DNA from: Desulfobacteraceae bacterium
Lineage (GTDB): Bacteria > Desulfobacterota > Desulfobacteria > Desulfobacterales > BuS5
Direction: 5' to 3'
Assembly (NCBI GenBank): GCA_030642865.1
Contig: DAOWMW010000041.1
Span: forward strand, 1-9,071
Length of the DNA stretch: 9,071 bases
Both the position numbers and the translations under genes were made by a program. This document shows positions 5,443 to 9,071 of this stretch, one piece after another. Under the pieces are notes generated by a model that did not search any database, was not told the DNA's origin, and worked only from the letters and a program-made list of their open reading frames with translations. Within the stretch, counting starts at the first letter, position 1. Each line of letters starts with the position of its first letter.

Positions 5443-8400
5443 AACATTTAAAAACCAGGATTTACAGAGTTGTTGTTGTTGGGGCTACACCGGCAGGGGT
5501 AGCTGCGACTCAAAAGCTTGAAGAAATGAATATTCCGGTTACGCTGGTTGAGTCTGATTCTGATATAGATCATAAGCTTTCAGATGAAAGATGGAAATTA
5601 AAATCAGGGGTACCTTTTAATTTTGCCCATCGGGGACCACTTTTGCGGATTTCCAGCAATTCCGGTGTTAACGTCATACTCCCTGCAAAAGTATTATCCA
5701 TAAAGCATAATAGTCAGGGTTTTGCTGTCAAGATAAAGAAGATACTGACATTTGTTGATCCTGATCGTTGTACTCTTTGCGGTCGTTGTGTTGAAGCTTG
5801 TCCTGTCATCCTGGAAGATGGAAGAAAAGCTGTTAATATCAATAGTTCTCTTTCTTTGCCGGGACGTCCCGTTATAGATAAGAGAATGGAGCCTTTTTGT
5901 CAGACAGGTTGTCCCCTTGGGGTTAATGCCCAGGGATATATTGCGCTTTCCCGGGTGAAAAAGTTTAAAGAAGCACTGGAGCTTGTTAGAAAGGATAATA
6001 TATTACCCGGAATCTGCGGTCGGATTTGTACCCATAAATGCGAAGAGGCCTGCCGGAGGAATGAGATAGATGAGCCGATAGCCATAAGAGATATTAAACG
6101 GTTTTTGGCAGACTACGAGATATCCCATCAAAAAGATGCGAATGAAGGGGTTACTAAAAGTGTCAAAGAAAATGCTGCAAAGGTTGCTGTTATAGGCTCA
6201 GGTCCTGCGGGACTGGCAGCAGCAGCCGATTTGGCACGTGCAGGTCTTAAGGTGACAGTCTTTGAAAAGGAAAAATTGCCCGGGGGACTTCTCCGTTATG
6301 GGATCGGAAAGCATCGTCTCCCCAGGGAGATCCTTGATCGGGAACTTGATTATATTAAAAAAACAGGAGTCGATTTTCACACATCAAGTATCGTCGATTT
6401 GGGTGAAAATTTTGATAACCTGAAAAAAGATTTTGATGCTGTTATATTATCTACAGGTGCATGGACTGATCAGAAGCTGGGGATACCAGGGGAAGATTTG
6501 AAAAATGTTTGCGGATGTATTTCATTTTTAAAAAAAATTTACTCGGAAGAAATTACAGAGCTTAATAAAAAGGTAGCTGTAATCGGTGATGGAAACGCTG
6601 CATTTGATCTTGCAAGGACTTTGATACGTATAGGAGCCCATGTCACAATCCTGTCATGGTTTTCCAGAGATAGTATCCCTGCCGATTTTGAGGAGGTAAA
6701 GGGAGCCCTGGATGAAGGTGTATCCATCAAAGATTCCATTAAAGTAACCAGGTTTCTGGGAGATAATGGCCGCCTTAAACGTTTGGTATCTATTCCAACA
6801 AAACCGGGGAAGCCGGATGTATCAGGTGTTGCATGGCCGGTTATGGCCATGGATAAAGAACCTGTTGATTTTGATTTTGATATGGCTTTTGTGGCCATTG
6901 GCCAGAAAAGTTCTTTGCTAAAAAATTTTAAAGGGTATTTAAATCTTTCCAAAGATGGTTTTATTTTAATTGACGAATCCCATCGTACAAATATTTCAGG
7001 GATTTACGCTGCAGGGGATGTGTCATCAGGTCCTTCTTCAGTTGTGGATGCCATGGCCTCGGGCAGGGCTGCTGCCAGGGGGGTTATTGGAGATATTTGT
7101 AAAAATAATCTGAATATTAATTTCCATACATACCGCCCCGGTGATCTGGAATTTTTAAAGATTCCGGAAGATTTACCATCCAGGACTCGTCCGGCTATTT
7201 CTGAAAGACAGCCCGGGGTCAGGAAGGATAATTTTTCTGAAGTCTGCATAGGGTTAAGTGAATCCCAGGTTTTGCTTGAAGCGGGCAGATGCCTTCAATG
7301 CGGAGTCTGTTCCGAATGTATGGAGTGTGTAAAAGCATGTGGAGATATAAAGGCGATTAATCATGGCCAGGTCGGTTCTGAAATTACAGAGGTTTGCGGA
7401 GTTGTTATAATTGCAGATCAGGGATTAGCTCCAACTGTCAGGGGTGATGATGTTATCCGTGCCTATGGCCCCAAAGCGGCCAGACCTGATGTTTATGCAG
7501 AGATTATGCGGGGGTATGCAGCGGCAGCAGAAGCAATGATCCTCCTCCCTGAAATTTCACAAAGGCCAAAGGGGTATGGTTTATCCTTTTCGCCTCCTGA
7601 TGCGGGGTTGCCTCGGGAGATCCGGATAGCTGTTTTCGCATGCAGGTGTAATAACTCTTTTGGCTGGTTTGATGAAATGACTCAGCATGTTGAAGGGTTG
7701 ATTTCCAGAAAAAATGTGGTCTGTGCCGAAGTGATCAATTCCGCCTGTATTTCTGAAGGATATTCTCATATTATAAGGAGTGTTCGTGAAAAGGGTATAA
7801 CCCGCCTGGTGCTTGCATCATGTGTTTGCTGCCCCCTTAACTTTACCTGCAGTTCATGTACTTTTCAGAGGAATCGTCTAAAGGAAGCTCTTTTTACGGG
7901 TACAGGAATAAGCCGTTCCATGGTTGAGACCTGTAACTTACGGGGTGAAGCATTAAGGCTATTGCAGTCTGATCCTGAGTTAGCCATGGAAAAATTTACC
8001 GGTATTATAGATCGTTCAATAAAAAGGGGAGCAATGCTAAGGACACTCCCTTCACCGGTGCGCCCCTATAATTTTACAACGGCGGTTATAGGTAATTCTG
8101 AATCTGCTGTTTTTAGTGCCCTTACCCTTGCCAAAGCAGGTGTGGAGGTCTTTATATTTCCTATCTTAAATAATGGGCTGACGAATTTTTTGAATCATCC
8201 CAATATTCAAATTTTTGAAGATTATATCATTACCCGGTTAAGCGGATGTCTTGGAGATTTTCAGATATTTGTTGAAAAAAATGAATTTAAGCAGGTAATT
8301 CAGGCTGGAGCCATTATTCTTGGGGAGAAATCACGAAAACAGATTCCATTTATTATTAATGAAAAGCTTCCTTCCAGACCCATGCATGCCTTTATGCAAA

Positions 8401-8807
8401 ATAAGGGTACTCCCGGGATCCCGTTTTTTTATCCCGGGTCCACCTCAATTGCCGGCCTTTTCCTTTCTGATCCCCCTGGTATTAATATCTCGAATCGTAA
8501 AAAAGGTTCCGCAGCAGCCGTGCAGGCCGCAGCTATTATGCCTTTGGGGCCGCGGCAGAGCAAGGGATTTGTTGTAGTTGTTAACGAAGATTTGTGCAGG
8601 GGTTGTGGCCGCTGTATTCGTGTCTGCCCTTATCAGGCAATAACATTGCGCCCCAACTCTATTCATGGGTGGTGCGCATCTGTGGACGAAGCTACCTGTA
8701 AAGGCTGCGGCAACTGTATATCTGTTTGTCCTTCAAACGCTGCTGACAGCCCCTATCGTAATCAGGGTTTTCTTGAACTGTCATTAGAGGAATTATTAGA
8801 AGAATAA
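5439..8807 (+). CDS. Giant HdrA-like Fe-S flavoprotein with embedded GltD-type NAD(P)H oxidoreductase
   Basis: A 1122-residue cytoplasmic electron-transfer protein with no signal peptide or membrane segment. Domain order: an HdrA-like nucleotide-binding start (1-105, GATPAG at 15-20); a [4Fe-4S] motif (Cys111, 114, 117, 121); a GltD-type Fe-S domain (Cys154, 158, 193, 197, 201, 205); and a GltD-type FAD/NAD(P)H unit (about 247-560). In that unit GSGPAG is at 253-258, PGGLLRYGIG at 281-290, GDGNAA at 383-388 and GIYAAGDV at 521-528. Then come six cysteines at 618-634, an HdrA-like region (about 650-870) with an odd Cys-rich block (795-807), a degenerate second nucleotide-binding fold (882-1010) and two C-terminal ferredoxin clusters (Cys1053-1063 and 1087-1097). 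It probably moves electrons between ferredoxin reduced by KorDABC, NAD(P)H and the MvhD-like partner encoded next. Large HdrA proteins with pyridine-nucleotide domains are known in sulfate reducers, but its exact reaction is unknown. The GltD-usual Tyr-Arg-Arg is Trp-Phe-Ser-Arg (407-410), so NADH or NADPH preference is open. Confidence 0.88.
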   Translation: MKHLKTRIYRVVVVGATPAGVAATQKLEEMNIPVTLVESDSDIDHKLSDERWKLKSGVPFNFAHRGPLLRISSNSGVNVILPAKVLSIKHNSQGFAVKIKKILTFVDPDRCTLCGRCVEACPVILEDGRKAVNINSSLSLPGRPVIDKRMEPFCQTGCPLGVNAQGYIALSRVKKFKEALELVRKDNILPGICGRICTHKCEEACRRNEIDEPIAIRDIKRFLADYEISHQKDANEGVTKSVKENAAKVAVIGSGPAGLAAAADLARAGLKVTVFEKEKLPGGLLRYGIGKHRLPREILDRELDYIKKTGVDFHTSSIVDLGENFDNLKKDFDAVILSTGAWTDQKLGIPGEDLKNVCGCISFLKKIYSEEITELNKKVAVIGDGNAAFDLARTLIRIGAHVTILSWFSRDSIPADFEEVKGALDEGVSIKDSIKVTRFLGDNGRLKRLVSIPTKPGKPDVSGVAWPVMAMDKEPVDFDFDMAFVAIGQKSSLLKNFKGYLNLSKDGFILIDESHRTNISGIYAAGDVSSGPSSVVDAMASGRAAARGVIGDICKNNLNINFHTYRPGDLEFLKIPEDLPSRTRPAISERQPGVRKDNFSEVCIGLSESQVLLEAGRCLQCGVCSECMECVKACGDIKAINHGQVGSEITEVCGVVIIADQGLAPTVRGDDVIRAYGPKAARPDVYAEIMRGYAAAAEAMILLPEISQRPKGYGLSFSPPDAGLPREIRIAVFACRCNNSFGWFDEMTQHVEGLISRKNVVCAEVINSACISEGYSHIIRSVREKGITRLVLASCVCCPLNFTCSSCTFQRNRLKEALFTGTGISRSMVETCNLRGEALRLLQSDPELAMEKFTGIIDRSIKRGAMLRTLPSPVRPYNFTTAVIGNSESAVFSALTLAKAGVEVFIFPILNNGLTNFLNHPNIQIFEDYIITRLSGCLGDFQIFVEKNEFKQVIQAGAIILGEKSRKQIPFIINEKLPSRPMHAFMQNKGTPGIPFFYPGSTSIAGLFLSDPPGINISNRKKGSAAAVQAAAIMPLGPRQSKGFVVVVNEDLCRGCGRCIRVCPYQAITLRPNSIHGWCASVDEATCKGCGNCISVCPSNAADSPYRNQGFLELSLEELLEE

Positions 8808-8811
8808 CAAG

Positions 8812-9071
8812 ATGGAACAATATAAAATTTTATTATTTTTGTGTAACTGGGGACCATACGCCGCTTTTCAGGAACTTCAGGATATGGGGGGAGTAATACC
8901 GCCTGGTATCAAGATGGTACGAATACCCTGTGCAGGGAGAATCAGTAAAGCCCTTCTGATAAATGCCTTTGAAAAGGGGGCAGATGGAGTTGCTCTTGTG
9001 GGGTGTACGTCGGGATCATGTCGATATGGAAGCGGAACAGCTACGGCTTTGGAGAATACCACCGACATGCG
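8812..9071 (+). CDS. MvhD/HdrA-associated iron-sulfur protein, 5' part (cut by window end)
   Basis: The first 86 codons of a protein of the MvhD family (delta subunit of methyl-viologen-reducing hydrogenase, a small Fe-S protein that docks on HdrA and passes electrons to its flavin). Visible family features are CNW (11-13), IPCAGRI (38-44), AFEKGADGV (52-60) and GCTSGSCRY (64-72). The family usually reads CNWC and GCHPGDCHY, so a Cys is missing after CNW and the second motif is altered. Cys11, Cys40, Cys65 and Cys70 remain and would suffice for one [2Fe-2S] cluster. The start is 4 nt after the flavoprotein stop, with only a weak AGAAG (8798-8802) as ribosome binding site. Being next to an HdrA-like gene supports the assignment, and no hydrogenase large subunit is in view. 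The gene is incomplete only because the window ends. Confidence 0.8.
   Translation, partial: MEQYKILLFLCNWGPYAAFQELQDMGGVIPPGIKMVRIPCAGRISKALLINAFEKGADGVALVGCTSGSCRYGSGTATALENTTDM

Noticed and set aside
6539..6952. Open frame of 137 codons on the minus strand inside the flavoprotein gene
   Set aside because: It is antisense to the GltD-type NAD(P)H domain, whose motifs are intact; no ribosome binding site or known domain is visible.
8877..9068. Minus-strand open frame at the window end
   Set aside because: It lies opposite the MvhD-like gene, which has recognisable family motifs on the plus strand.
5439..9071. Selenocysteine in the HdrA-like or MvhD-like protein, as seen in some related families
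   Set aside because: No in-frame TGA occurs within either reading frame, and the relevant HdrA cysteine site is absent.
1..9071. Mobile elements, CRISPR arrays, tRNA or rRNA genes
   Set aside because: No transposase, direct-repeat array, terminal repeats or cloverleaf-like sequence was seen on either strand.

Overview
The window looks like chromosomal DNA of an anaerobic bacterium. The most likely source is a sulfate-reducing Desulfobacterota lineage close to the Desulfobacterales. This rests on gene content (ferredoxin-dependent 2-oxoacid oxidoreductase genes next to a giant HdrA-type flavoprotein and an MvhD-type protein), AT-rich intergenic DNA and moderate-GC genes. It is inference from family knowledge, not a database match.

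Left part (56-2119, minus strand): one RNase II/R-family exoribonuclease with all four catalytic aspartates and a weak terminator candidate at its 3' end. A 205-bp AT-rich divergent region (2120-2324) follows. It holds a strong sigma-70-like promoter facing right (TTGATA, 17-bp spacer, TATATT). It also holds an 11-bp perfect hairpin that, read leftward, ends in a T-run and could act as a terminator or attenuator in the leader of the RNase gene.

Right part (2325 to the window end, plus strand): a probable operon. The order is korD (two-cluster ferredoxin subunit), a 214-bp gap, korA (alpha), korB (beta, thiamine diphosphate) and korC (gamma). Next come a 1122-residue multi-cofactor flavoprotein and the start of an MvhD-like gene cut by the window edge. 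From korA onward the genes overlap or are separated by 20 bp or less. The 214-bp gap contains a perfect TATAAT box and a possible frame-broken small ORF.

How they may work together: KorDABC oxidises a 2-oxoacid (2-oxoglutarate is the best guess) with CoA and releases low-potential electrons. The flavoprotein has a GltD-type NAD(P)H/FAD unit embedded in an HdrA-like scaffold with several Fe-S sites. With the MvhD-like partner it could pass those electrons to NAD(P)+ or to a third acceptor. The novel interest lies in this fused protein: the HdrA parts have lost usual FAD and cysteine signatures, while the inserted GltD unit is largely intact and an unusual cysteine-rich block is present. Gene functions are well supported by motifs; the coupling is inference.
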